Source: a virus. Taken from it: a DNA stretch of 54,977 nucleotides. The notes beneath the pieces are model-generated. The model was not told the DNA's origin. It was given only the letters and a program-made list of their open reading frames with translations, and ran no database searches. The position numbers and the translations under genes are program-made. The DNA is taken from positions 1-54,977 of the IMG/VR virus record IMGVR_UViG_3300001356_000003; one strand, given 5' to 3'. Below are positions 23,812 through 33,402 of the stretch, in pieces (the stretch's first letter is position 1; every line of letters starts with the position of its first letter).

Positions 23812-24017
23812 CGACCTTGAAGTGCAAATCCGGTGGTGTGCAGAACAGCAACGGCGCCGGTCATCCTCGGTCGCTCATCGACGAGTCAACGTACCGCGAG
23901 CACCGCAACTTTGTCGCCGTCGACACCCACTGGCCGGCGCAGTTCAGCGGCTGGAGCAACGCGTCCCGCCCGCGCGATTTCGCCATCACGTTGCGGCACG
24001 TACGGCCGCTGTCATGA
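23796..24017 (+). CDS. Tandem paralogue 2, 73 aa
   Basis: ATG 23796 with TAGGAGAAG upstream. It keeps the same three blocks: RRKMTTLKCKSGG, PRSLIDESTYREHR and FSGWSNASRPRDFAITLR. No membrane segment; strongly basic at both ends. Function unknown. Confidence 0.6.
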   Translation: MRRKMTTLKCKSGGVQNSNGAGHPRSLIDESTYREHRNFVAVDTHWPAQFSGWSNASRPRDFAITLRHVRPLS

Positions 24018-24036
24018 GACGAAAAAAGGAGAACCG

Positions 24037-24267
24037 ATGCGCCGAAAATTGAAAAACCTGAAAAACAAGTCGGGTGCTACCCAGAACGGCGCACCCCGCC
24101 AGCTCCTCGACGAGGCGGTGTACCGCGAACATCTCGCGCACATCTCGGGCCTGATCGGACAGAAGGTCTACGACTCGGAGTACTCCGGCTGGAGCTGGGC
24201 TTCGCGTCCTCGTGATCAGGCCATCAGTCTGCGATCCCCCAACCAACACGAGTCTCCTCCGGGATAG
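24037..24267 (+). CDS. Tandem paralogue 3, 76 aa
   Basis: ATG 24037 with AAGGAGAAC upstream. Blocks RRKLKNLKNKSG, NGAPRQLLDEAVYREH and YSGWSWASRPRDQAISLR. The gene lies 60 bases before the first collagen-like fibre. Function unknown; conservation of both ends suggests two binding surfaces. Confidence 0.6.
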   Translation: MRRKLKNLKNKSGATQNGAPRQLLDEAVYREHLAHISGLIGQKVYDSEYSGWSWASRPRDQAISLRSPNQHESPPG

Positions 24268-24330
24268 GTCTTACCTTTACGCGTCCTTTTTTTACCCCCT
24301 CAGTCACCGTCATCAAGGCAATCCATCACC

Positions 24331-25512
24331 ATGAGCTTCGTCATCGGCCGCGGACGGACCGCACGCGAGACGTACCCGACCGCACTGGGATCGGGCGGCG
24401 GAGGCGGCACGGGCCCGACCGGACCGAGCCAGGGGCCGTCGGGGGCAACAGGAACGACTGGAGCTACGGGAGCGACAGGATCCGGGCCCACCGGCGCGAC
24501 GGGCCCCGCGTCCACCGTCACGGGGCCGACCGGCGCGACGGGTCCCGCAGGAACCGCATCGGGCACGGGTGCCACCGGTCCGACGGGAGCCGCGTCCACG
24601 GGCGCTACGGGAGCGACGGGTGCCACCGGTGCCGGATCGACGGGACCAACCGGCGCTGGTGGTCTCACGTTGCACGTGCTGAATTTTACGGGAGCCACCG
24701 GAGCGTGGGTGGTGCCCGCAGGAGTGACGGGGGCCAGCTACGAAATCTACGGCGGCGGAGGAGGCGGCGCCGGAGCTCAGGCTGGAGCCACGAGCGGAAC
24801 CGGATCCAATGGGGGAGGGGGAGGCGGCGGATCGCTGCTCGCCACCGGGGTGATGACGGGGTTGACTCCCGCCGATTCGCTCACGATCGCCGTGGGTGCG
24901 GGGGGTGCGGGGGGTGCGGCCAACACCAACGGGTCGCCCGGCGGAGAGTCATCCATCGTTTCGCTGGCTCACGCCCTCACGTTAGTCGTCGCAGCGGGCG
25001 CGTCCGGCGGAACCGCCATCGGATCGGGCGACGCATCCGCAGCGCCCGGCGGAGGGCCTCCGGTGACCTCCCGCGCCACCACCGTCACGAACTTCCTGCC
25101 CATGAGCACTTCACCCGCTCAGGGTGGATCGGGAGGAGGGTCGGGCCTGCTGCTCGTGGGCAATACCGCCGCCCTCGACGGCAACGACAATCCCGACAGC
25201 ACCGGGCAGCATGGCGGCCTCGGGGGCGCGACCGGCACTGCATCCCCCGGATCCCCCGGCTTCGGCGGCGGCGGAGGTGGGTGCGGACCCAACATCTTCG
25301 GCGGTGCGGGCGACGGGGCCACCGGCGGGGCGGGGGGTAACGGAGGATCGACCACGGGGGTCAACGGCAGCCCAGGCAACAGCGCCGTCGCCAACAGCGG
25401 ATCGGGTGGCGGGGGTGGCGGAGCCGGAGGCAACGGAACGGTTACTCCAGGCACCGGAGGGGCGGGCGGCAACGGAGGCTCGGGAGGAGTGCGCATCGCG
25501 TGGCTCGCGTGA
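24331..25512 (+). CDS. Collagen-like fibre with Gly-rich head, 393 aa
   Basis: The N-terminal tag [18 protein letters not shown] (1-18) is followed by a Gly linker, then an uninterrupted collagen-like stretch of Gly-x-Thr/Ala triplets (about 29-108, GPTGATG type) expected to form a trimeric triple helix. The head (about 109-393) is Gly-rich with strand-like blocks ([34 protein letters not shown]). The same head design recurs twice in the next protein. No signal peptide. Bacterial and phage collagen-like proteins form surface fibres. Thr-rich triplets are typical O-glycosylation sites, and glycosyltransferases lie 6 kb downstream. Confidence 0.85.
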   Translation: MSFVIGRGRTARETYPTALGSGGGGGTGPTGPSQGPSGATGTTGATGATGSGPTGATGPASTVTGPTGATGPAGTASGTGATGPTGAASTGATGATGATGAGSTGPTGAGGLTLHVLNFTGATGAWVVPAGVTGASYEIYGGGGGGAGAQAGATSGTGSNGGGGGGGSLLATGVMTGLTPADSLTIAVGAGGAGGAANTNGSPGGESSIVSLAHALTLVVAAGASGGTAIGSGDASAAPGGGPPVTSRATTVTNFLPMSTSPAQGGSGGGSGLLLVGNTAALDGNDNPDSTGQHGGLGGATGTASPGSPGFGGGGGGCGPNIFGGAGDGATGGAGGNGGSTTGVNGSPGNSAVANSGSGGGGGGAGGNGTVTPGTGGAGGNGGSGGVRIAWLA

Positions 25513-25525
25513 GAGGGAGATCCGA

Positions 25526-28500
25526 ATGAGTTTCATCATCGGCCGCGGACGGACCGCACGCGAGACGTACCCGACCGCACCGGGATCGGGCGGCGGTGGC
25601 ACGGGGCCGACCGGACCGAGCCAAGGGCCGACCGGAATGACCGGGGCGACTGGTTCGACGGGTGCAACCGGTCCGTCCACCACAGGCCCGACCGGTGCAA
25701 CAGGGGCTGCATCCACCGTAACAGGACCGACGGGATCGACCGGTCCGTCCACCACCGGCCCGACCGGAGCGACAGGCGCCGCATCGACCGTCACGGGACC
25801 GACCGGCGCGTCGGGCGCCACGGGACCGGCGGGTAGCGCCACCAACACCGGCGCAACGGGAACCACGGGCCCGACCGGAAGCACGGGGGCGACGGGTGCC
25901 GCATCGACAGTGACAGGCCCGACAGGGGCGGCATCCACCGGAGCCACCGGGAACACGGGACCGACCGGAGCAGCATCGATCATCACCGGTCCGACGGGAG
26001 CCACAGGAGCGCTCGGGACCGGTCCGACGGGAGCGTCTGGGCCGACGGGAGCCGCATCCACCGTCACGGGGCCCACGGGATCGACGGGATCGACCGGGCC
26101 CGCAGGCAGTGCAACCAACACAGGCGCGACAGGAACCAAAGGTCCGACCGGAAGCACGGGCCCAACCGGAGCCGCATCCACCGTCACCGGCGCGACCGGG
26201 GTGACGGGACCGCTCGGAACCGGACCGACAGGAACCACGGGCGCCGCATCCACAGTCACGGGACCCACGGGCGCATCGGGCGCGACCGGCCCAGCAGGTA
26301 GCGCAACCAATACCGGTGCGACGGGACCGACCGGCACGACGGGATCCACGGGTCCGGCAGGCACCGCGTCCAACACCGGCGCCACCGGCGCCACCGGACC
26401 GACGGGAGCGGGAGCAACGGGACCGGCAGGCACCGCGTCCAACACCGGCGCGACGGGAACCAAAGGTCCGACCGGAAGCACGGGACCGACGGGAGCGTCC
26501 GGCGCAGCGACCAACACCGGCGCGACGGGATCGACCGGCCCAACGGGTTCAGTGGGTCCGGCAGGCACCGCATCGAACACCGGCGCCACCGGGACGACCG
26601 GTCCAACGGGATCGACGGGATCGACGGGGCCTGCGGGCAGCGCGACCAACACAGGTGCGACGGGAACTTCGGGCCCGACCGGAAGTACGGGTCCAACCGG
26701 AGCGTCCGGTGCAGCGACCAACACGGGAGCGACCGGCCCGAGCGGGCCGACGGGATCCACCGGTCCGGCGGGCACTGCGTCGAATACAGGCGCCACGGGG
26801 GCCACCGGCCCGACGGGAGCGATGGGATCGACCGGGCCGACGGGATCCACCGGACCGATCTTCCCGGGAGCGAGTTTCGTCGCCACTTCTTCGCAACCGT
26901 TCGTCGTGCCGCCGGGCATCACGACCATGCGCGCGACGATCGTCCCCGCCGGAGGTGGAGGCGCGGGCGGCAACGGCGGCAACGCCAGTGCGGACGGATC
27001 GAACGGAGGGGGAGGCGGCGGCGGAGCGCTCGAATCCACGCAGGTGATGATCGCGGTCATCCCCGGCGACACACTCCAGCTCACCGTCGGACTCGGCGGC
27101 GCAGGCGGGGTGGGTGGTGCGGCCCTATTGCCCGGATCGAACGGATCGCCGGGCGGCCTCTCGAGCGTCGCCTCGATCGCACACCTCACGGTCTACGCGC
27201 AGGCGGCCGGGGCCTCCGGCGGGTCGGCTGCCCAAGATCTCGTCAGTGGCACCGGCCCTGGTGGCGGTCCTCCCGTCACAGCCGACGGGCTCACGGTCGT
27301 AAACATCGGTCCACTCGCGCAGCTCGCGCCCGCGCAGGGCGGGTACGGCGGGTCGGCCGCATTCACGAACACAGCGACAGCCTCGTTCGGCAACGACAAC
27401 CCGGCGGGATACATCGGGGGTGCGGGCGGCGCGAACGGGTCGATCATCTCGGGTCAGGCGGGCGGGTTCGGCGGCGGCGGCGGCGGCGGCGGTCCGCTGG
27501 GGATCGGCGGCGCCGGAGGCGCTGGCGGCAACGGTGCGGCCGGAACCGGTGTCGCTGGGTCAGCAGGATCCAACGCGCCCGCCAACAGCGGCGCAGGAGG
27601 AGGAGGCGCTGGCGCGGGCGGCAACGGTTCCACGGGCGGCGTGGGCGGCACGGGCGGCAACGGCGGCAGCGCGGAGATCATCCTCGAGTGGGGTGCCGGC
27701 ATTCAAGGAATGACCGGCCCCACCGGACCGTCCGGTGGCCCGATCGGGCCGACCGGTGCAACGTCGACCGTCACGGGACCGACCGGAGCATCGATCACGG
27801 GTCCGACCGGTGCCGCATCCACCGTCACCGGACCGACGGGCGCCACCGGCCACGCGTCCACAGGCCCGACGGGAGCCACATCCACCGTCACCGGCCCAAC
27901 GGGTGCAACAGGACCGCTTGGAACCGGCCCGACGGGAACGTCAGGACCGACGGGTGCTGCATCCACAGTCACGGGACCGACAGGTGCGTCGGGGTCGACC
28001 GGACCTGCAGGCAGTGCATCGTCCACGGGTGCGACCGGACCGGCGGGCGCCACCGGCGCCATCGCCACGGGACCGACGGGAGCCGCTGGAGCCGCATCAA
28101 CCGTCACCGGCCCGACCGGCGCGACGGGGGCTGCATCGACCGGAAGCACCGGCCCCACCGGAGCAGCGTCCATCGTCACGGGGCCAACAGGGGGTGCGTC
28201 CACCGTCACGGGTCCGACAGGAGCGGCGTCAACAATCACCGGTCCAACGGGGGCATCGGGATCGACCGGATCCACGGGACCGGCGGGCGCGGCGTCCGCC
28301 ACGGGAGCGACCGGACCGACAGGCGCCACCGGCGCGACTTCGACCGGACCCACGGGAGCGGCGTCGACCGTCACCGGTCCAACGGGAGCGCTTGGAACCG
28401 GGCCGACGGGGGCTGCATCGTTCGTCACAGGCCCGACAGGGGGCAAAGGATCGACAGGGCCGACGGGAGCCGCATCGACCGTCACCGGACCGACGGGCCC

Positions 28501-29500
28501 TTCAGGTCCGACGGGTGCCGCTTCGACTGTGACCGGACCGACGGGGACGACCGGTCTGTCGGTCACCGGCCCGACCGGTGCGGCATCCACGGTCACTGGA
28601 CCGACCGGATCGACGGGCACCAAAGGAACCACGGGTCCGACCGGAGCGGGAGCCTCGACGGCGACACTCAAGTCGCAGATATTCACCGCGGGAGGGACCT
28701 TCGCCGTCCCGGCCGGCGTTACGACGATGCAGGCGTGGGGCTACGGCGGTGGCGGCGGAGGGGCCTGCGGTGCGACGGGTCAAGTGGGGACCAGCCAGTC
28801 GTACGGGGGTGGCGGTGGTGGAACCGCCACTCCGCAGTATGAACCCATGATTTCGACCGTTCCTGGGGACGTGCTCACCGTCAGCATCGGTGCGGGCGGC
28901 GCTGGCGCCGGCGCCGCTTCCAATGCCAACGGAGGCCGTGGCAATGTGTCAACCGTTTTTTCTGTCGCGCACGCCACCACGTACGCCGAATTTCCTGGCG
29001 CTTCTGGCGGGACCAACAACCCGCTAAGCGTTGCGACCTCCGCTCCTGGGGTGGCTGGCGGTGGACCCCCCATCACTTCCGGCGCAGCCACCGTAGAATA
29101 CCTTTTTTACAGTGTTGCCCTCGGGCAAGGCGGTCCAGGCACGGGTGGCAGTGGTTCGCCTTTTGGTGCAGGACTCGATAGCGCGGTTGGTAGCTCAGGA
29201 GGAGCCGCAGGTGCTGCGGGAGCTACCTCCACGGGCCAGATGGGCGGTCTCGGTGGTGGTGGAGGCGGTGGCAGCAACCTCATCGGCGGCAGCGCGTCGC
29301 CCGGTGCGGCCGGAGGCAACGGAAACGCCGTCTCAGGCACCATAGGCGGTGACGGTGCCAATGCAACCAATGCGCTGGCGAACTCCGGCAGTGGTGGCGG
29401 CGGTGGTGGCGGCGGAGGATCGGGCAGCTCGGCGGGTGGTGAGGGTGGCGGGGGTGGAAATGGGGGTAGTGGTCTCGTCGTCCTGATGTGGGTGGGCTAA
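25526..29500 (+). CDS. Double collagen-like fibre with two Gly-rich heads, 1,324 aa
   Basis: Starts with the tag [18 protein letters not shown]. Domains: collagen-like GXT repeats (about 20-445), Gly-rich head A (about 446-728), second collagen-like stretch (about 729-1043), Gly-rich head B (about 1044-1324). The heads share [20 protein letters not shown] / [18 protein letters not shown] and [17 protein letters not shown] / [17 protein letters not shown] blocks, so the gene arose by duplicating a stalk-plus-head unit. RBS GGGAGATCCGA. The collagen DNA is highly repetitive, so length may vary between relatives. Predicted as a long trimeric bead-on-stalk fibre. Confidence 0.85.
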   Translation: MSFIIGRGRTARETYPTAPGSGGGGTGPTGPSQGPTGMTGATGSTGATGPSTTGPTGATGAASTVTGPTGSTGPSTTGPTGATGAASTVTGPTGASGATGPAGSATNTGATGTTGPTGSTGATGAASTVTGPTGAASTGATGNTGPTGAASIITGPTGATGALGTGPTGASGPTGAASTVTGPTGSTGSTGPAGSATNTGATGTKGPTGSTGPTGAASTVTGATGVTGPLGTGPTGTTGAASTVTGPTGASGATGPAGSATNTGATGPTGTTGSTGPAGTASNTGATGATGPTGAGATGPAGTASNTGATGTKGPTGSTGPTGASGAATNTGATGSTGPTGSVGPAGTASNTGATGTTGPTGSTGSTGPAGSATNTGATGTSGPTGSTGPTGASGAATNTGATGPSGPTGSTGPAGTASNTGATGATGPTGAMGSTGPTGSTGPIFPGASFVATSSQPFVVPPGITTMRATIVPAGGGGAGGNGGNASADGSNGGGGGGGALESTQVMIAVIPGDTLQLTVGLGGAGGVGGAALLPGSNGSPGGLSSVASIAHLTVYAQAAGASGGSAAQDLVSGTGPGGGPPVTADGLTVVNIGPLAQLAPAQGGYGGSAAFTNTATASFGNDNPAGYIGGAGGANGSIISGQAGGFGGGGGGGGPLGIGGAGGAGGNGAAGTGVAGSAGSNAPANSGAGGGGAGAGGNGSTGGVGGTGGNGGSAEIILEWGAGIQGMTGPTGPSGGPIGPTGATSTVTGPTGASITGPTGAASTVTGPTGATGHASTGPTGATSTVTGPTGATGPLGTGPTGTSGPTGAASTVTGPTGASGSTGPAGSASSTGATGPAGATGAIATGPTGAAGAASTVTGPTGATGAASTGSTGPTGAASIVTGPTGGASTVTGPTGAASTITGPTGASGSTGSTGPAGAASATGATGPTGATGATSTGPTGAASTVTGPTGALGTGPTGAASFVTGPTGGKGSTGPTGAASTVTGPTGPSGPTGAASTVTGPTGTTGLSVTGPTGAASTVTGPTGSTGTKGTTGPTGAGASTATLKSQIFTAGGTFAVPAGVTTMQAWGYGGGGGGACGATGQVGTSQSYGGGGGGTATPQYEPMISTVPGDVLTVSIGAGGAGAGAASNANGGRGNVSTVFSVAHATTYAEFPGASGGTNNPLSVATSAPGVAGGGPPITSGAATVEYLFYSVALGQGGPGTGGSGSPFGAGLDSAVGSSGGAAGAAGATSTGQMGGLGGGGGGGSNLIGGSASPGAAGGNGNAVSGTIGGDGANATNALANSGSGGGGGGGGGSGSSAGGEGGGGGNGGSGLVVLMWVG

Positions 29501-29504
29501 CTCG

Positions 29505-29912
29505 ATGAGCTTCGTCATCGGGCGAGGGCGACGCGCAAGCGAGACGTACCCGACCGCGCCTACGGGTGGAAGCGGTTCATCCGGACCGGTCCCGTGGACG
29601 AGGCCGAACGCCAACATCTACAACGCACCGAGCTCACGGAATCAATGGATCCTGCTCACCTCGGAGAGCGCCGTCAACCTGCCCTCCGCCGCGAGCGTCC
29701 AAGAGGCCGACGTGGTCGTCATCAAAGTGCGCAGCCTGGACAACCCGTGCGTGGTTACCCCGAGCCCGCCGATCACGATCGAGAACCCGGCCGCTCCGGG
29801 CGACTTCAGCGCCACCAGCGTTTCCTTGTCCACGAGCGGCGAAGTGGCGCGGTGGAAGTACACCGCCAACTCGGGCCAAACCGGCGCCGAGCAAGCCTAC
29901 ATCCTCTGGTGA
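29505..29912 (+). CDS. Tagged head-only protein, 135 aa
   Basis: The tag here is [18 protein letters not shown]. There is no collagen stalk; residues about 35-135 form one beta-rich domain (WILLTSESAVNLPSAASV, DVVVIKVRSLDNPCVV, WKYTANSGQTG) of the type seen at the tips of phage fibres. It follows the 1,324-aa fibre after four bases and may be an accessory tip or a short spike attached through the same tag. Confidence 0.65.
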   Translation: MSFVIGRGRRASETYPTAPTGGSGSSGPVPWTRPNANIYNAPSSRNQWILLTSESAVNLPSAASVQEADVVVIKVRSLDNPCVVTPSPPITIENPAAPGDFSATSVSLSTSGEVARWKYTANSGQTGAEQAYILW

Positions 29913-29942
29913 TCGGGTGATTATCCACCTCTGGGGAATCGG

Positions 29943-29969
29943 GTGAGTTTCATCGTCGGTCGCAGCTAA
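29943..29969 (+). pseudogene. Orphan copy of the fibre tag
   Basis: GTG 29943 opens a frame reading (M)SFIVGRS then a stop: the first eight residues of the fibre tag with nothing after it. It looks like the remnant left when a fibre gene was lost, or an insertion point for a new one. Confidence 0.6.
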
Positions 29970-29980
29970 GTATCTCCCGA

Positions 29981-30010
29981 TTGACGGTGGGTGACAGTCC
30001 GGTTTACGGT
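29981..30010 (+). promoter_or_regulatory. Promoter of the glycosylation operon, leaderless type
   Basis: TTGACG (29981-29986), 18 bases, TACGGT (30005-30010), then seven bases to an ATG at 30018 that opens a short leader peptide. Confidence 0.6.
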
Positions 30011-30017
30011 AGCCGGA

Positions 30018-30080
30018 ATGCGCCGTTCGGACCTCGAGAGGATGGCCATGCAGCCGCCGTACGCGGCCGGCGATGGGTAA
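30018..30080 (+). CDS. 20-aa leader peptide coupled to the epimerase
   Basis: ATG 30018 to TAA 30080, encoding MRRSDLERMAMQPPYAAGDG. Its end overlaps the epimerase start (ATGGGTAA), which suggests translational coupling: ribosomes loading on the leaderless 5' end would re-initiate at 30073, which lacks a good Shine-Dalgarno. No amino-acid bias typical of attenuator peptides. Confidence 0.4.
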   Translation: MRRSDLERMAMQPPYAAGDG

Positions 30081-31035
30081 AAGAGTGCATTCGTTCGTCA
30101 TCGGCGGCGCCGGCTTCATCGGAAGCCACCTGGTGGACCAGCTCGTCGAGCGCGGTCCCGTCACCGTGTTCGACAACCTGAGCGTCGGCAAGTCGGCGTT
30201 TCTCGCCGAACCGATCGCTTCCGGCCGGGCGACCCTTGTGTGCGGGGATGCACTCGACTTGCCTGCGCTCGCTGTGGCCATGCAGGGTCACGACGTCGTC
30301 TTCCATCTCGCCGCCAACCCCGAAGCGCGCCACGGCCTCACGAACACCCGGCTCGACCTCGAACAGGGGACGATCGCCACGTACAACGCGCTCGAGGCCG
30401 CCCGCCTCGGCTGCGTGAAGCGATTCGTGCTCGCGTCGAGCGGAACCGTGTACGGCAACGTCTCTGTTCCGTGCGGAGAACGGGATCTCGGGCACCTGCC
30501 CATCTCGCTCTACGGCGCCAGCAAGCTCGCGAGCGAGGCGATGCTCGCCGCCTTCGTGGAGTGCTTCGCCCTCGAAGGGGTTATCTGTCGGTTTGGCAAC
30601 GTCGTGGGCTCGCGTGGCACGCACGGCGTCCTTCTCGATTTCTGCAAGAAGCTCAAGGATCATCCAGACCATCTCGACGTGCTCGGCGACGGCCACCAGT
30701 CCAAGCCGTACCTGCACGTCCGCGACTGCGTGGCGGGCTTGCTCTTCGTGCTCGATCACACACAGGGTGGAGCGCTACGGCCGGCAATCTACAACATTGC
30801 GCCGCCCAACTCGACGAGCGTGGCGCGGATTGCCGAGCTGTGCGTTGCGGCCTCGCCGAACCCGTCCGCGCGCATCGCGTTCGGCACGGACGTGCAAGGG
30901 TGGCGAGGGGACGTCCCCCACTCGTGCCTGAAGCCGGACAAGTTGGCGGCGCTCGGGTTTCGCGTGACTCGCTCGTCCGATGAAGCGGTGCAGCTCGCCG
31001 TAACCGAGATCGCCCGCGAAGTGTTCGGAGGCTGA
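30073..31035 (+). CDS. NAD-dependent nucleotide-sugar epimerase/dehydratase (extended SDR)
   Basis: 320 aa. GGAGFIGSHLVDQLV is the NAD-binding Rossmann motif, SSGTVYGN and YGASKLASE (Tyr-x3-Lys) the catalytic pair, and HVRDCVAGLLFVLD the substrate-side signature of UDP-glucose 4-epimerase and dTDP-glucose dehydratase relatives. It should make an activated sugar for the downstream transferases; the exact sugar cannot be told. It ends in TGATG with the methyltransferase gene. First enzyme of a five-gene operon. Confidence 0.9.
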   Translation: MGKRVHSFVIGGAGFIGSHLVDQLVERGPVTVFDNLSVGKSAFLAEPIASGRATLVCGDALDLPALAVAMQGHDVVFHLAANPEARHGLTNTRLDLEQGTIATYNALEAARLGCVKRFVLASSGTVYGNVSVPCGERDLGHLPISLYGASKLASEAMLAAFVECFALEGVICRFGNVVGSRGTHGVLLDFCKKLKDHPDHLDVLGDGHQSKPYLHVRDCVAGLLFVLDHTQGGALRPAIYNIAPPNSTSVARIAELCVAASPNPSARIAFGTDVQGWRGDVPHSCLKPDKLAALGFRVTRSSDEAVQLAVTEIAREVFGG

Positions 31036-31604
31036 TGGGCATGGAGCACTATTTCAAAGAGATCCCGGGCTTCTTCACGTTCCCGGACTTCTACGCGTGG
31101 GTGGCCGGAGAGATGATCGGCAAGCCGTCGCCGCACCTCGTGGAGGTCGGCATCTACCACGGGCAATCCGCCGCCTTCTTGGGGGTGGAGCTGGTCAACC
31201 GAGGCGTCTCGGCTCAGGTGGATCTCGTCGACCAGTTTCACGACAGCCCTCCAGAAACCGTGATGGGCCGGCTCGCCAAGATTCCCGTGGCGTGGAGAAT
31301 CCAAAAGGGTTGCTCGTGGAATGTCGCAGCCCGTTATCCCGATGAGTCGCTCGACTTCGTCTTCCTCGACGCGAACCACGACCGCGATAGCATCTCCAGA
31401 GACATTGACGCATGGCGACCCAAGGTCAAAAAGGGTGGCCTGCTCGCCGGACACGACTACATCCACTGGCAGAATCCAGAGTTCGGCGTCGTCCGTGCCG
31501 TCAACGAGCGGTTCGCCCGCTTCGAGGTCTGGCCCGGGATCACCGACGGTGGAGATGCGCAGATGCAGGGGCACTTCTTCCCCTGCTGGTGCGTTCGGTT
31601 ATGA
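31035..31604 (+). CDS. Class I SAM-dependent methyltransferase, paralogue A
   Basis: 189 aa. LVEVGIYHGQSAAFLGVEL is motif I, VDLVDQF motif II, and LDFVFLDANHD then KVKKGGLLAGHDY are the late strands of the Methyltransf_24 type. Members methylate sugars or other small hydroxyl substrates. It shares about half its residues by eye with the next gene, including the N-terminal HYFKEIPGFFTFPDFYAWVA. Coupled to its neighbours by TGATG and ATGA. Likely modifies a glycan made by this operon. Confidence 0.85.
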   Translation: MGMEHYFKEIPGFFTFPDFYAWVAGEMIGKPSPHLVEVGIYHGQSAAFLGVELVNRGVSAQVDLVDQFHDSPPETVMGRLAKIPVAWRIQKGCSWNVAARYPDESLDFVFLDANHDRDSISRDIDAWRPKVKKGGLLAGHDYIHWQNPEFGVVRAVNERFARFEVWPGITDGGDAQMQGHFFPCWCVRL

Positions 31605-32152
31605 AAACGATCGAGCACTTCTACAAAACCCTGCCTGGGTACTTTACGTTCGAAGACTTCTACGCCTGGATTGCCAAGCGAGTGCCAGAGAAGGCACGCT
31701 GCGTCGAGGTGGGGGTCTTTGCCGGTCGGAGCGCGGCGTTTCTCGGTGTGGAGCTCTCTCGCGCCGACAAGGGCGCCACGCTCGATCTCGTGGATCAGGG
31801 GTTCAACGACCTGGGCACGGACGGAATCCGCCGCGCGCTCGATCCGATCGCGCATGCAATCGATCAGGTGCATCTCGGCGCATCCTGGGAAGCGGCCAGC
31901 TTCTACGCCGATAAGTCTCTCGACTTCGTGTTCCTCGACGCCGGCCATGAACATTCGGATGTCCAGAATGACATCGTTGCCTGGGGTCCGAAGATCAAAT
32001 CGGGCGGGGTCCTCGCGGGGCACGATTTCACCTGGGAGTATCCCGGCCTGGTTCGAGCCGTTATCGAAGCGTTTGATCATTTCAACATCTGGCGCGGAAG
32101 CCAATTCACAAACGGGCTCTATTACCCGGTGTGGTACGTCGAGGTGCCATGA
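31601..32152 (+). CDS. Class I SAM-dependent methyltransferase, paralogue B
   Basis: 183 aa, tandem duplicate of the previous gene: HFYKTLPGYFTFEDFYAWIA, CVEVGVFAGRSAAFLGVEL, LDFVFLDAGHEHSD and KSGGVLAGHDF. The Asp and His positions are conserved, so both copies look active. Divergence in the middle suggests a different acceptor position or sugar. ATGA overlaps on both sides. Confidence 0.85.
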   Translation: MKTIEHFYKTLPGYFTFEDFYAWIAKRVPEKARCVEVGVFAGRSAAFLGVELSRADKGATLDLVDQGFNDLGTDGIRRALDPIAHAIDQVHLGASWEAASFYADKSLDFVFLDAGHEHSDVQNDIVAWGPKIKSGGVLAGHDFTWEYPGLVRAVIEAFDHFNIWRGSQFTNGLYYPVWYVEVP

Positions 32153-33402
32153 GCGCGCAACTTGTTGTCGTCTCGACTTGCTTTCGCGCGTCGCCCACCG
32201 ACCGATGCCGCCACTCGGTCGCAGCCCAGACGGTCCCGGTGCGGCACATCTTCATCGAAGCCGCGTCGCAGCCGACTCCGAAGACGCACTCGGAGAACCT
32301 CGTCGACTCGGTTTCTGACCTCGATCCGGATGCCGTTGTCTTGCAGCTTGACGGGGACGACTGGTTTGCGCACACGACCGTTGCGGCGCGAATCGCCCGC
32401 CTCTATGAGGACCCGGCCGTGTGGCTCACCTACGGGTCCTTCGCGACCGAGGACGGTCGCACCCACGCGACGAACGCCCCCTACGCACCGGACGAAGACG
32501 TGCGTACGGCCCCGTGGCGGTGCTCGCACCTGAAGACGTTCCGGGCAGGCCTCTTCCAGCGCATCGACCCCTCCGACCTGAAGCTCCCGGACGGCACATG
32601 GACAGGACGCGCGGTCGATCACGCCACGATGTTCCCGATGGTCGAGATGGCGGGATGGGACCGCACGCGGTGGGTCGAGGACGTCTTGGTCATGTACGGG
32701 GAATCCGGAACCGACCCTTCCGGAGGAGCGCCCACCTTGGCGGCGGATCGGTTCTTCCGGAGCAAGCGCAGGTACCCGCGCCTGGCGAGTTACCACCGTT
32801 CGCGCCGCAACCTGGACGGCATCTACGACGCCCACTTCTTCGACGCATACCAGGGTCTCCAGAAAGCGGACATCCGAACCGCCGCAGAGATGGTCTTTCG
32901 TCTGCTCTCGCCCCAGAGGGTCCTCGACGTGGGGGCCGGTCCGGGGCAATTCGTGGGCCGATTGCGCGAACTGGGCGTGGATGCGTGGGGGCTAGAAGGC
33001 TCCACGGCCGCCTTCGACCGGGCAGACGCCGCCGTCCGACTTTACCTATGGCAGGAGGACATCACGGCGGGCGATGCGGCCTTTGGGGCGTCGCCTCCCT
33101 ACGACCTCGTGACGTGCATGGAGGTGGCCGAGCACCTGCCGGTAGAGGACGCAGACACGCTCGTGTGCAAGCTCTGCAGGGCATGCGCGCCGGGTGGTTC
33201 GATCCTGCTGACAGCCGCACCGATCGGCCAAGGGGGCCACGATCATATCAATTGCCAACCGCCGACGTACTGGATCACGAAGTTCGGCGCGGAGGGCTTC
33301 TCGGTTGACGAAACGAGGACTGCCGCCGTGAAAGCCGAGTGGACGAAACTCACTCGAATGCCGTGGTACGGGGACAACGTCCTCATTTTCCGAGCTTCGT
33401 GA
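32149..33402 (+). CDS. Glycosyltransferase-methyltransferase fusion, 417 aa
   Basis: Residues 1-230 form a GT-A-like domain: LVVVSTCFR start, then VVLQLDGDDWFAHTTVAARI with an Asp-rich metal site, then the acceptor half. Residues about 245-417 are a class I methyltransferase with VLDVGAGPGQFVGRLRELG (motif I), DLVTCMEVAEHLP and a late strand GGSILLTAAP. One chain that transfers a sugar and then methylates it would give defined, capped glycans. Overlaps both neighbours (ATGA, TGATG). Confidence 0.8.
   Translation: MSAQLVVVSTCFRASPTDRCRHSVAAQTVPVRHIFIEAASQPTPKTHSENLVDSVSDLDPDAVVLQLDGDDWFAHTTVAARIARLYEDPAVWLTYGSFATEDGRTHATNAPYAPDEDVRTAPWRCSHLKTFRAGLFQRIDPSDLKLPDGTWTGRAVDHATMFPMVEMAGWDRTRWVEDVLVMYGESGTDPSGGAPTLAADRFFRSKRRYPRLASYHRSRRNLDGIYDAHFFDAYQGLQKADIRTAAEMVFRLLSPQRVLDVGAGPGQFVGRLRELGVDAWGLEGSTAAFDRADAAVRLYLWQEDITAGDAAFGASPPYDLVTCMEVAEHLPVEDADTLVCKLCRACAPGGSILLTAAPIGQGGHDHINCQPPTYWITKFGAEGFSVDETRTAAVKAEWTKLTRMPWYGDNVLIFRAS

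Noticed and set aside
25111-28686. Long open frames on the opposite strand of the collagen genes (Pro/Val/Ala-rich)
   Set aside because: They mirror the repetitive codons of the collagen stalks, lack starts with ribosome sites, and have only low-complexity sequence. The same applies to 44522-46270.
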